Source: Corynebacterium sp. ACRQK (GTDB taxonomy: Bacteria; Actinomycetota; Actinomycetes; Mycobacteriales; Mycobacteriaceae). Taken from it: a DNA stretch of 64,000 bases. The translations under genes and the position numbers were made by a program. Positions within the stretch are counted from its first letter, which is position 1; each line of letters starts with the position of its first letter. Below, one piece after another: positions 18,234 to 26,897 of the stretch. Under the pieces are notes generated by a model. That model had not been told where the DNA came from. It worked only from the letters and a program-made list of their open reading frames with translations, and did not search any database. The stretch covers positions 372,001 through 436,000 of the forward strand of contig NZ_JAKRMU010000001.1 in assembly GCF_022345965.1 (NCBI RefSeq). Reading direction: 5' to 3'.

Positions 18234-18673
18234 CGACGACTGGTCTCACCACCGACCTGGGTTTCTCGCCCCACAACACGGAGGGCTACCCGGACCCCAC
18301 CGCATTCACAGCGCTGAAGAATCTCCAGCGCTCTGGCTTCGGCTACCGGCCCGTGGTCTAATTCTGCTCCCCGTACTCCGGTGACATCGAGAACAACGTA
18401 GAGCTGGCTCGCGCCTTGTGTGCTCACGCAGTGTTCCGGCACAAGATCCCGCTCGCACCACACCTGTTGTTCCCGCAGTTCATGGACAACACCGACTCGA
18501 GCGACCGTGAGCTGGCGATGTTCTTCAACCGAATTCTTCTTAGCAAGTGCGAGGCAATCTGGGTCTACACGGCCCGTGTCTCAGCAGGGATGCGCGCCGA
18601 GCTCGAATGGGCCCATCACCTCGAGCTACCGATTACCTATTTCGACGCCGACTTTGAGGAGGTCACCCTATGA
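18230..18673 (+). pseudogene. DUF4406-like phage protein with in-frame ochre stop
   Basis: A 148-codon frame interrupted by TAA at codon 44 (18359-18361). Downstream, FCSPYSGDIENNVELAR, APHLLFPQFMD and VSAGMRAELEWAHHLELPI match the nucleoside 2-deoxyribosyltransferase-like fold (DUF4406-type) found in phage replication regions. The family has an aromatic, usually Tyr, just before the CSPYSGD motif, so TAA most simply replaces a TAC or TAT. It is coupled by ATGA overlaps to the antirepressor before it and the primase after it. Confidence 0.75.
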
Positions 18674-19200
18674 AGGCGATAGCGATGTTCACCGCGCAGG
18701 TGGCAGGCCAGCAAAACAACGCCCACTACCCACACCCGCACACCGTGACCACGGCAGCCGACCTCGAAGCGGTCGCCAGGTTGGATCATGTGGTTGCCGA
18801 GTACGTGGGTGGCAGGCGCTCGGCCGGCAGTTTCGTGGCCTCGAACTGCCTGGTCATTGACGTGGACAACCCCCACAGCGAGGAACAGGCCAAATGGGTT
18901 ACCCCAGCATCGCTGACTTTGCGGCTGGCGGGTGTGGCGTTGATGACCGCCCCTCCCGCAACCGCCAGAGGCCGAATGGTGCCCAGTCGGCCAGACCCCG
19001 CTTTCACGCCTACTTCCCAATTGACCCCGTAGCCGATGCTGAAGCCTATGCGGGACTGAAGAAGCAGCTTGCTGCCAGGTTTGAGTTTATCGACCCCAAC
19101 GCGATCGACGCAGGCCGCTTCATCTACGGCTACGATGACCCGAGTATCACCGTGGTCGAGGGTGAACGCCCCACCAACGACCCCACCGCTCCCTCAAACC
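18670..19200 (+). pseudogene. Frameshifted and truncated phage primase/polymerase N-domain
   Basis: The N-terminal part of a phage primase-polymerase-like protein: NCLVIDVDNPHSEEQAKWVTP in the first frame, then after a frame break near 18945-18955, SARPRFHAYFPIDP and DPNAIDAGRFIYGYDDPSI in another frame. The conserved DVDN, RFH and RF motifs fit a prim-pol or AEP-type active site. The coding similarity fades near 19190-19200, immediately before the pepQ promoter, so the 3' part is missing and this marks the right edge of the phage fragment. Confidence 0.7.
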
Positions 19201-19222
19201 CCAGGCGCGTACCCTGGTGGCC

Positions 19223-20314
19223 ATGAGCGAATTCTTCCCAACCGAAACGTTTAGCAAGCGTCTCTCAACCGTCCGCGACATCGCCGCACAGGCGGGCCTG
19301 GACGGCGTGATCGCCACCCCTGGCCCGGACATGGAGTACCTGATCTCGTCGAAGATCAGCACCCACGAGCGGTTCACGGCTCTGGTTCTTACTAAGGACG
19401 CCACCCGCATCATCGTCCCCGGCGTGGATGTCGCAGACCTGAAGAAGTCCGTGGCGGGCAAGCTCGGTGTGGAGATCATCGGGTGGAACGACGGCGAAGA
19501 CCCCTACGGCTACATCACCGAAGGCTCCTACGCCGTCAGCGCTGCCATGACTGCCGACCACCTGCTGGAACTGCAATCCCGCGGCATTTCCACTGTGAAT
19601 GCCACCCAGGTGCTCGCCCAGGCGTTCATCCGCAAGGACGACGAAGAGCTTGCAGAGCTCCGCCGCGCAAGTGCCGCCATCGACGAAGTTCACCGCCAGG
19701 TCCCGAACCTGCTGCGCGCAGACGTGACCGAAAACGACGTGGCCAAGGAACTGGAACGCCTGATCCTCGAAGAACATGAGGTCGTGGACTTCATCATCGT
19801 CGGCTCCGGTCCGCACGGCGCCGACCCACACCACGATTACTCCGACCGTGTGATCGAGTCCGGCGACGTGGTTGTTGTCGACATCGGCGGCACCCTGGCC
19901 AGCGGCTACCACTCGGACTGCACCCGCACCTACGTCGTCGGCGAGCCCACCGACGAGCAGCAGAAGATCTACGACGTGCTGCAGCGCGCTCAGGAGGCCG
20001 GGCTGGAGTTCGCCAAGCCCGGTGTCACGGCAGGCGAAGTGGACAAGGTCGTCCGCGACATCATTGAGGAAGCCGGCTACGGCGAATACTTCATCCACCG
20101 AACCGGCCACGGCATCGGGCTTTCCTGCCACGAGGAGCCGTACATCATCGTCGGCAACGACTTTGTGATTGAAGAAGGCATGGCCTTCTCTATTGAACCC
20201 GGCATCTACATCCCCGGTCAGTGGGGCGCACGTATCGAAGACATTGTGATCGTGGCGTCAGAAAAGGTAGAGCCCATCAACACAACACCCCACGAGCTAG
20301 TGCGCGTGGGGTGA
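19223..20314 (+). CDS. pepQ: Xaa-Pro dipeptidase / aminopeptidase P family
   Basis: A cytoplasmic M24 metallopeptidase of 363 residues, cleaving Xaa-Pro peptides. The pita-bread metal ligands are visible in order: Asp in VVVVDIGGT, Asp in HSDCTRTY, His in HRTGHGIGLSCHEEP, Glu in FSIEPGIY and Glu in ARIEDIVI. The ATG at 19223 is preferred; a GTG two codons upstream is possible. A -10-like TACCCT ends seven bases before it, fitting a leaderless transcript. Confidence 0.9.
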   Translation: MSEFFPTETFSKRLSTVRDIAAQAGLDGVIATPGPDMEYLISSKISTHERFTALVLTKDATRIIVPGVDVADLKKSVAGKLGVEIIGWNDGEDPYGYITEGSYAVSAAMTADHLLELQSRGISTVNATQVLAQAFIRKDDEELAELRRASAAIDEVHRQVPNLLRADVTENDVAKELERLILEEHEVVDFIIVGSGPHGADPHHDYSDRVIESGDVVVVDIGGTLASGYHSDCTRTYVVGEPTDEQQKIYDVLQRAQEAGLEFAKPGVTAGEVDKVVRDIIEEAGYGEYFIHRTGHGIGLSCHEEPYIIVGNDFVIEEGMAFSIEPGIYIPGQWGARIEDIVIVASEKVEPINTTPHELVRVG

Positions 20315-20336
20315 GAGGGGGAAACCTAGTTGGAAG

Positions 20337-21866
20337 TTAGTGGACGTCCACGAACTTCTTAACGATCCACTTCCGTGCCAAGAGGATCAACGCGCCGAGG
20401 GCAATCATGACCGCGAACATCGCCAGGAAGTAGGTGCGCTCCGCGGAGGCATCCTCCGGGTTGTAGAAGCCCGCCAGGCTGCCCGAAAGAGCAGTACCCA
20501 GGCTGATGGATAGCAGCCACAGGCCGAACATACGGGTGGGGAACGCCTTCGGCGCCAAACGGGTGGCCATGGAGTTACCCACCGGGCTGAGCATCAGCTC
20601 GCCCATCGTGAACAGGAACAGAATCAGCACCATCACCCACATCGGCGTGGAGTTCGCGCCACCACCGGCGAACGGGATGAACAGCAGCAGCGCCACGCCG
20701 ATCAGGCCAAGGGCCATGGAGAACTTCACTGCGTAGGAAGGCTGCTTGTCCCCCAGCTTCGTCCACAAAGCGCCAAACACGGCGGCGAACAAAATAATGA
20801 ACAGCGGGTTGATGGACTGCACCATGCCCGGAGGAACCTCGATGCCGAACAAGTTGCGGTTCAGGCGCTCGTCGGAGTACAGCGCAATCACGGTGAACTG
20901 CTGCTGGAACAGCGACCAGAACGCGACGGATGCCACGAACATGGGGACAAAACCAACGAGGCGGGAACGTTCAATATCCGTGGTCAGAGGGGAACGGTAC
21001 ATCTGAATCCACAAGACGATGGCGATAACCGCGGCGAGCAGAGCCGCAATGTTGGACAGCTGCGCTACCTTCAGCACGCCCGTGACGAACAGCAGAACGA
21101 AAGCAGCCACCGCTACAACAGCACCGAGGAAGACCGGGAGGTACTTCTTGTGCGGTAGCGGGTTCACAACATCGTGACCCGCATCGCGGATGGTCTGCTT
21201 ACGCAAAGCGGTGTACTGGATCAAGCCGATAGCCATCATCACGGCGGCGGCACCGAAGCCCCAGTGGAAACCCTTCCAGCCCCACAGCGCGTTGGTGATC
21301 AGCGGGCCGAGCAGGCCACCGATGTTCACACCCATGTAGTAGATAGAGAAGCCACCGTCGCGACGGGGATCATCATGCGAGTACAGAGAACCGAGGACCA
21401 CCTGGGAAGTCGTCTTCAGAGCACCGGAGCCAACGGCGATGAACACCAGACCGAGGGTCACACCGACATAGCCCGGCAATAGCGCCAAGCTGATGTGGCC
21501 CAACATCACTAGCACTGCGGAGTAGAACAGCGTGCGTTCCGCAGAGAGGATGCGGTCGGCCACCCAGGCGCCCGCCACGCCGGTCAGGTACACCAGGCCA
21601 CCGTAGGCACCGACGATAGAGAGGGCGGTGGACTTTTCCATCCCCAGACCACCGTCAGCAACGGTGTAGTACAGGTAGTACGCCAGCAGCGCCTGGAGGC
21701 CGTAGAAGCTGAAGCGCTCCCACATCTCCACGCCGGAGAGGTTAGCTAGGCCGAAGGGGTGGCCGAAGAGAGTCCGTTCGTTCTGGTGCGCGCTAGAAGA
21801 ATGCGCGGTTGCTGTGGAGGCTCCATCTGGTGCGGGAGAATCCTCCGGGTTTGCTTGAGAAGTCAT
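20337..21866 (-). CDS. POT-family proton-coupled oligopeptide transporter
   Basis: A 509-residue membrane protein of the POT/PTR family, importing di- and tripeptides with protons. The family signature is at the N-terminus (GVEMWERFSFYGLQALLAYY), with GAWVADRILSAERT and YYMGVNIGGLLGPLI following. About 14 membrane segments are apparent. It converges on pepQ, so peptide uptake and Xaa-Pro cleavage are neighbours, though not an operon. Confidence 0.92.
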   Translation of the reverse strand: MTSQANPEDSPAPDGASTATAHSSSAHQNERTLFGHPFGLANLSGVEMWERFSFYGLQALLAYYLYYTVADGGLGMEKSTALSIVGAYGGLVYLTGVAGAWVADRILSAERTLFYSAVLVMLGHISLALLPGYVGVTLGLVFIAVGSGALKTTSQVVLGSLYSHDDPRRDGGFSIYYMGVNIGGLLGPLITNALWGWKGFHWGFGAAAVMMAIGLIQYTALRKQTIRDAGHDVVNPLPHKKYLPVFLGAVVAVAAFVLLFVTGVLKVAQLSNIAALLAAVIAIVLWIQMYRSPLTTDIERSRLVGFVPMFVASVAFWSLFQQQFTVIALYSDERLNRNLFGIEVPPGMVQSINPLFIILFAAVFGALWTKLGDKQPSYAVKFSMALGLIGVALLLFIPFAGGGANSTPMWVMVLILFLFTMGELMLSPVGNSMATRLAPKAFPTRMFGLWLLSISLGTALSGSLAGFYNPEDASAERTYFLAMFAVMIALGALILLARKWIVKKFVDVH

Positions 21867-21959
21867 TCGTTAATTCCATCACACCCATTGCGGATTAACG
21901 AAGCTATTCGCTGAGCTTTCTGTAGATTGGTGGGATTTGGCGGCTAGCTCAGGCACAGT

Positions 21960-21987
21960 GGCAGACCAAGTAGGGCAGACCAAGTAG
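21960..21987. repeat. Two tandem copies of a 14-base repeat
   Basis: GGCAGACCAAGTAG occurs twice without spacing in the gap between the tRNA-Glu terminator and the POT transporter promoter. It is probably a simple duplication. Confidence 0.8.
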
Positions 21988-21991
21988 CAAG

Positions 21992-22022
21992 AAAAGAAAA
22001 AGCACGGCCCGCAAGCCGTGCT
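21992..22022 (-). terminator. Rho-independent terminator of tRNA-Glu
   Basis: On the minus strand the stem AGCACGGC / GCCGTGCT with a six-base loop is followed by TTTTCTTTTC. It lies ten bases downstream of the tRNA 3' end. Confidence 0.85.
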
Positions 22023-22032
22023 AGAAGATTTG

Positions 22033-22105
22033 TACCCCGTACGGGATTTGAACCCGTGTTACCGGCGTGAGAGGCCGGCGTCCTAGGCCGCTAGACGAAC
22101 GGGGC
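22033..22105 (-). tRNA. tRNA-Glu (CTC anticodon)
   Basis: A 73-base cloverleaf on the minus strand: acceptor GCCCCGT / ACGGGGT, anticodon loop with CTC inside the GCCGGC stem, T-arm GGGTTCAAATCCC, discriminator A. An identical copy lies at 38565-38637. Confidence 0.95.
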
Positions 22106-22227
22106 GCGTGCGCCACATGATCGGCGCGCGTGCTTTTGCAAGCAGCAAGAAAGAACTCTACACAGTAGTTCCTTTTCCCACCTAATCCGCAGGTGGCGTG
22201 GTTTTTTCAGCCACGCCGGAGCAACAC

Positions 22228-22833
22228 CTACAGCGCACGCAGTTCCGCGACCTTCTCTTCCAGCGCCGCGACCAACGGGTTGTCCGGAATCCGATTGGCC
22301 GCCACCTCGCTCACCGCGCCGTACCACCACTGCTGCTTGTCCTTACCGGAGTTGAAACGACCCCACAGCTCGTCGCCGATCTCGGAATGGTCGGCCAGGA
22401 TCGAAAGCAAGTTGTGCAGCTTGTCAGCCACAGAAACGATCACGGAGCCCTCATCGGCGCCGGAAAGGTGCGCCAGGTAAGCATCGGAGCGTTCCTGCCA
22501 GTCAGTGATGCTGTCGTCCTTCGTCACCCCCAGCACCAGCTCCACTACGCGGTCGCCGAAATCCTCCCGCATCTGCGCCTCGGAATACTCCTCCGGCACG
22601 TCCTCCAGGACGTCGTGGAACAGCGCAGCAATGAGCACGTCCTCGTCGTCCGTGACCGTGCTGGCCAGGTGCATCACGCCGAAGATGTGAGAAACATACG
22701 GAATGTCAGTGCCCTTACGGGTGTGGTTACGGTGCGCGTACGCCGCCACGTTGATGGCGCTCAGCAGTCGCGGCGAGGTCGCCACATCCAGCAGCTGCGC
22801 ACCCACTTCTGCGCGAGTCGTTGCGTCAGTCAT
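22228..22833 (-). CDS. HD-domain phosphohydrolase
   Basis: A 201-residue HD-superfamily metal-dependent phosphohydrolase related to the RelA/SpoT hydrolase domain. Visible motifs are AAYAHRNHTRKGTDIPYVSH, the HD pair in AALFHDVLEDV, and VADKLHNLLSI. Small proteins of this type (MESH1-like) can degrade (p)ppGpp or related nucleotides; the substrate here is inferred only. No synthetase domain is present. Confidence 0.82.
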   Translation of the reverse strand: MTDATTRAEVGAQLLDVATSPRLLSAINVAAYAHRNHTRKGTDIPYVSHIFGVMHLASTVTDDEDVLIAALFHDVLEDVPEEYSEAQMREDFGDRVVELVLGVTKDDSITDWQERSDAYLAHLSGADEGSVIVSVADKLHNLLSILADHSEIGDELWGRFNSGKDKQQWWYGAVSEVAANRIPDNPLVAALEEKVAELRAL

Positions 22834-23003
22834 CGTCTACCTTCTTTCCAATCAGCCCGGCACTTCCCGGGAACACTCATGACTATAGGGAGGCACTCGG
22901 ACACCCCCCTCGCCCGGCGCGTTTCCCTGTTCGATTTCTTTGTGACGCCACCACGCCGCGGCCTGCCACAAAATCACCTATCACCAGGTATCTTCAATAG
23001 CTG

Positions 23004-24173
23004 ATGAGTGTTGAAGATTCCCCGGACGAGCATACCGCCGACGAACGCATCGTTCCCACCCTCGGTGGGCAGGTGGCCCCGGAGCTTCCTTCCGGGACGT
23101 ATCACACAGAGGTCGTGCGGGAGCACCGCTGGCTCGACTCCTCCACGTGGAAGGTGATCGCCAAGCGCCTCTACTTTGAGATCTTCTTCAACGCACTATT
23201 CGACAAGGGTGCCACGCTGAGTTTCTTCACCCTGCTCACCGGGCTGCCAACCTTACTGGCCTTTTACGCAATCACGACGCTGGTGCTCGACCAGAACCGC
23301 GACCAGGTCACGGCCCTCACCGACGAGTTCATCGCGGAGAACATCCCCGATAACTTCCAAAGCAATGCACAGACCGTGGTCAACACGGTCATCGGCTCCA
23401 CGGAGCAGTCCATCACCATGTTGGTGATCAGCGTGCTGTTCGCCCTGTTCTCTTCTTCCGCATACGTCCGCGCGTTTTCACGTATGGCCAACGAAATGTA
23501 CGGGCGGCGCGAAGGTCGCAGCCTCGTCAGAACCTGGGCGGCCATGTGGGGAATCACCTTGGTTTTGGTAATCGGACTGGTCTTCATCGCAGGCGCCTAC
23601 TTCCTGCGCGAAGACATCGCCCGGCCGCTGCTGGACAAGATCACCGAGCCCCTTAACTGGCAGGGCTTCACTACTTTCGTCCTGGAGCACTTCCTGCCGA
23701 TCTGGCAATACGTCCGCTGGCCGGTAATCTTCTTGGTCGCGGTGGTACTCATCGCCATCCTCTACAACGGCGCCCCCAACGTGCGCTTCGGGCGCATCCG
23801 CTGGCTGACGGTCGGTTCCGTGTTCGCACTAATCAGCATCACCATCGTGGGCCTGATACTGCAGGTTTATCTAAAGAACTTCGGTGCCGTGGGCCTCTAC
23901 GGCGCGCTGGGAGGCATCATCGTCGGCCTCACCGGCTTGGTGATCAGCAACTCCCTGCTACTCCTCGGCGTAAAGCTGGATGCAGAGATAGCCCGCACGC
24001 GCGAGCTGCAAGCCGGCATGAATTCCGAGCACATCATCCAGGTACCACCCCGCTCCTCCGCTGCAGTGGAGGGCTTCAGCCAACTCCACGATCGCATCGA
24101 GGAACAGGCCTCGCAGCTGCGAAACGAATCGGCGTCAAAAGAACAGCCCAAAGAACAATCCGAAGAACCTTAA
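23004..24173 (+). CDS. YihY/BrkB-family inner membrane protein
   Basis: A 389-residue membrane protein of the YihY (formerly tRNA-processing RNase BN or virulence factor BrkB) family. Core motifs DKGATLSFFTLLTGLPTLLA and SAYVRAFSRMANEMYGRREG are present, with about six membrane segments and hydrophilic tails at both ends; the C-terminal tail is rich in Glu, Gln and Lys. Function of the family is unresolved. It precedes the phosphorylase gene by 56 bases. Confidence 0.87.
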   Translation: MSVEDSPDEHTADERIVPTLGGQVAPELPSGTYHTEVVREHRWLDSSTWKVIAKRLYFEIFFNALFDKGATLSFFTLLTGLPTLLAFYAITTLVLDQNRDQVTALTDEFIAENIPDNFQSNAQTVVNTVIGSTEQSITMLVISVLFALFSSSAYVRAFSRMANEMYGRREGRSLVRTWAAMWGITLVLVIGLVFIAGAYFLREDIARPLLDKITEPLNWQGFTTFVLEHFLPIWQYVRWPVIFLVAVVLIAILYNGAPNVRFGRIRWLTVGSVFALISITIVGLILQVYLKNFGAVGLYGALGGIIVGLTGLVISNSLLLLGVKLDAEIARTRELQAGMNSEHIIQVPPRSSAAVEGFSQLHDRIEEQASQLRNESASKEQPKEQSEEP

Positions 24174-24229
24174 CCCCCGCCCCTCGCCCGACCAGCGAGT
24201 TCCCCACCAGCACCATAGAATCAGTACCT

Positions 24230-26608
24230 ATGAGCCACGAACTGAACTCCACCACCGTAGGCGGCCACGTCCGCGCCGCCGCCGGCACCAGCCCCGAGCA
24301 CGCTTCCACCCGCAAGTTCTGGGCAGGCCTGTCCCGCAACATCCAAGAACGCATCGCCGACGATTGGGAACGCACCCGCCAAACCTACAATGCCACCCGC
24401 CAGCAGCACTACTTCTCCGCGGAGTTCCTCATGGGCCGCGCGCTGCTGAATAACCTCACCAATTTAGGCCTGGTGGAAGAAGCCCAGGCCGCTGCCCGCG
24501 AGCTCAGCCACGAGCTCACCGACGTCCTGGAAGTGGAAAACGATGCTGCCCTGGGCAACGGTGGCCTGGGTCGCCTGGCCGCCTGCTTCCTGGATTCCGC
24601 CGTCACGCAGGATTACCCCGTCACCGGCTACGGCATCCTCTACCGCTATGGCCTGTTCCGCCAGACCTTCGACAACGGCTTCCAGGTCGAGCGCCCGGAC
24701 CCGTGGCGCGAGGAGGAATACCCCTTCACCATCCGCCGCGCCTCCGATCAACTGGTTGTGCACTTCGATGATATGAAGGTCCGCGCGATCCCCTACGACA
24801 TGCCCATCACCGGCTACGGCACCCACAACGTGGGCACCCTGCGCCTGTGGAAGGCCGAGCCGTGGGAGGAGTTCGACTACGACGCTTTCAACTCCCAGCG
24901 CTTCACCGAGGCCATTATCGAGCGCGAGCGCGTCAGCGACATCTGCCGTGTGCTCTACCCGAACGACACAACCTACGAGGGCAAGAAGCTGCGCGTGCGC
25001 CAGCAGTACTTCTTCACCTCCGCCTCCCTGCAGGCGATGATCCGCAGCCATCTGGCCCACCACGGGCACCTGAGTAACTTCGCGGAATACCACTCCGTGC
25101 AGCTGAACGATACCCACCCGGTGCTGGCTATCCCGGAGCTCATGCGCCTGCTGATGGACGAGCACGGCATGGGCTGGGAGGAAGCCTGGGAGATCGTCTC
25201 CAACACCTTCGCCTACACCAACCACACTGTCCTCACCGAAGCCCTGGAGCAGTGGGATCAGCAGATCTTCCAGCAGCTGTTCTGGCGTGTCTGGGAGATC
25301 ATCGCCGAGATCGACCGTCGCTTCCGCATCGAACGCTCGGCGGAGGGTATTGATGGCGTCACCATCCAGAGAATGGCCCCGATCCAACACGGCGTGGTGC
25401 ACATGGCGTGGATCGCCTGCTACGCCGCGTACTCCATCAACGGCGTGGCCGCGCTGCACACGGAGATCATCAAGCGCGATACTCTCGGCGATTGGCACGC
25501 GCTGTGGCCGGAGAAGTTCAACAACAAGACCAACGGTGTTACGCCGCGCCGCTGGCTGCGGATGATTAACCCTCGCCTGTCTGCGCTGCTTACTCGTCTT
25601 TCGGGTGGTGACGCCTGGGTCACCGACCTCGACAACCTCAAGGAACTGCGCAGCTACGCCTCCGACGAGAGCGTCATGCAGGAGCTCCGTGAGATCAAGG
25701 CTGCCAACAAGCACGACTTCGCCGAGTGGATCGCCGAGCGCCAGGGTGTGGTGATCGACCCAGATTCCATCTTCGACGTGCAGATCAAGCGCCTGCACGA
25801 GTACAAGCGCCAGCTGCTGAATGCCCTGTATGTGCTGGAACTGTACTTCCGTATCAAGGAGGATCACCAGCGCGACCTGCCTCCGCGCACCGTCATCTTC
25901 GGTGCGAAGGCAGCGCCGGGCTACACGCGGGCGAAGGCCATCATCAAGCTGATCAACGCGATCGCGGATCTGGTGAACAACGATCCGGTGGTTTCCCCGC
26001 TGTTGAAGGTCGTGTTCGTGGAGAACTACAACGTCTCCCCCGCCGAGCACATCCTGCCGGCCTCCGATGTTTCGGAGCAAATCTCGACCGCGGGCAAGGA
26101 GGCCTCCGGCACCTCCAATATGAAGTTCATGATGAACGGCGCGCTGACGCTGGGCACCATGGACGGCGCGAACGTGGAGATCGTGGATTCCGTTGGCGAA
26201 GAGAACGCCTACATCTTCGGCGCCCGCGAGGAGGAGCTGCCGGAGCTGCGCGCGGACTACAAGCCCTACGAGCTGTACGAATCCGTGCCCGGCCTGAAGC
26301 GCGCCCTGGACGCGCTGGATAACGGCACCCTGCACGACGAGTTCACCGGCTGGTTCTACGACCTAAAGCAATCACTGATCCACGGCTACGGCGAGGGCGC
26401 CTCCGATACCTACTACGTGCTGGGCGACTTCGCGGACTACCGCGAGGTGCGCGACCGCATGGCCGCCGACTACGCCGCAGACCCACTGGCCTGGGCGCAG
26501 AAGGCGTGGGTGAACATTTGCGAATCCGGGCGTTTCTCCTCCGACCGCACGATCCGCGACTACGCCACGGAGGTCTGGAAGTTGGAGCCCGCGCCGATTG
26601 ACGAATAA
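24230..26608 (+). CDS. glgP: Glycogen/maltodextrin (alpha-glucan) phosphorylase
   Basis: A 792-residue GT35 enzyme releasing glucose 1-phosphate from alpha-1,4-glucans in the cytoplasm. Typical blocks are DAALGNGGLGRLAACFLDS, the KRLHEYKRQLLN segment and the pyridoxal-phosphate lysine region GKEASGTSNMKFMMNG. The C. glutamicum homologue lies in the same neighbourhood of pepQ and ltbR. A -10-like TAGAAT ends eight bases before the ATG and no binding site is seen, suggesting a leaderless message. Confidence 0.95.
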   Translation: MSHELNSTTVGGHVRAAAGTSPEHASTRKFWAGLSRNIQERIADDWERTRQTYNATRQQHYFSAEFLMGRALLNNLTNLGLVEEAQAAARELSHELTDVLEVENDAALGNGGLGRLAACFLDSAVTQDYPVTGYGILYRYGLFRQTFDNGFQVERPDPWREEEYPFTIRRASDQLVVHFDDMKVRAIPYDMPITGYGTHNVGTLRLWKAEPWEEFDYDAFNSQRFTEAIIERERVSDICRVLYPNDTTYEGKKLRVRQQYFFTSASLQAMIRSHLAHHGHLSNFAEYHSVQLNDTHPVLAIPELMRLLMDEHGMGWEEAWEIVSNTFAYTNHTVLTEALEQWDQQIFQQLFWRVWEIIAEIDRRFRIERSAEGIDGVTIQRMAPIQHGVVHMAWIACYAAYSINGVAALHTEIIKRDTLGDWHALWPEKFNNKTNGVTPRRWLRMINPRLSALLTRLSGGDAWVTDLDNLKELRSYASDESVMQELREIKAANKHDFAEWIAERQGVVIDPDSIFDVQIKRLHEYKRQLLNALYVLELYFRIKEDHQRDLPPRTVIFGAKAAPGYTRAKAIIKLINAIADLVNNDPVVSPLLKVVFVENYNVSPAEHILPASDVSEQISTAGKEASGTSNMKFMMNGALTLGTMDGANVEIVDSVGEENAYIFGAREEELPELRADYKPYELYESVPGLKRALDALDNGTLHDEFTGWFYDLKQSLIHGYGEGASDTYYVLGDFADYREVRDRMAADYAADPLAWAQKAWVNICESGRFSSDRTIRDYATEVWKLEPAPIDE

Positions 26609-26721
26609 TCCTCGACCTGTACCAGCGCAGGTTGGGGCGTCAAAAGAAGGTGTAAAACAGGGGCGTTAAGAAACCGTAAAGAGTCATTAGCACGGGGCAC
26701 CACCGGTGTTGTTATATCTAC

Positions 26722-26808
26722 ATGCTTTATGACTTTTTAATGGTTGCAGTAACCTGCGCGCTGTTCGGCGCAATGGGTGCCGCCTTGAAGGCGGTGGACA
26801 AGCTATGA
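26722..26808 (+). CDS. 28-aa single-span membrane peptide upstream of kdpF
   Basis: An ORF too short for routine calling: MLYDFLMVAVTC, then ALFGAMGAALKAVDKL. It has one hydrophobic helix and a basic C-terminal tail. Its TGA overlaps the kdpF ATG (ATGA at 26805-26808), so it would be translationally coupled as the first cistron of the kdp operon. TATA-rich bases (TTATATC) lie just before its ATG, consistent with a leaderless first gene. I recall similar tiny ORFs before kdpF in other actinobacteria, but this should be tested. Confidence 0.6.
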   Translation: MLYDFLMVAVTCALFGAMGAALKAVDKL

Positions 26809-26897
26809 GCTGGGAACTGATCGTCGGTGGGATCCTCGGGATCCTGGCCATCATCTACCTTTTGGTTGCCCTGTTGAACCCGGAGAAGTTCTCATGA
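26805..26897 (+). CDS. kdpF: Potassium-transporting ATPase subunit KdpF
   Basis: A 30-residue single-span peptide (LIVGGILGILAIIYLLVALL, then NPEKFS) that stabilises the KdpABC complex in the membrane. Length, composition and the terminal Pro-Glu-Lys-Phe motif are typical. Both ends overlap neighbours by ATGA: the small ORF before and kdpA after. Confidence 0.92.
   Translation: MSWELIVGGILGILAIIYLLVALLNPEKFS

Noticed and set aside
24464-26335. A 623-codon open frame opposite glgP
   Set aside because: Mirror frame of a well-recognised phosphorylase; composition is typical of antisense reading.
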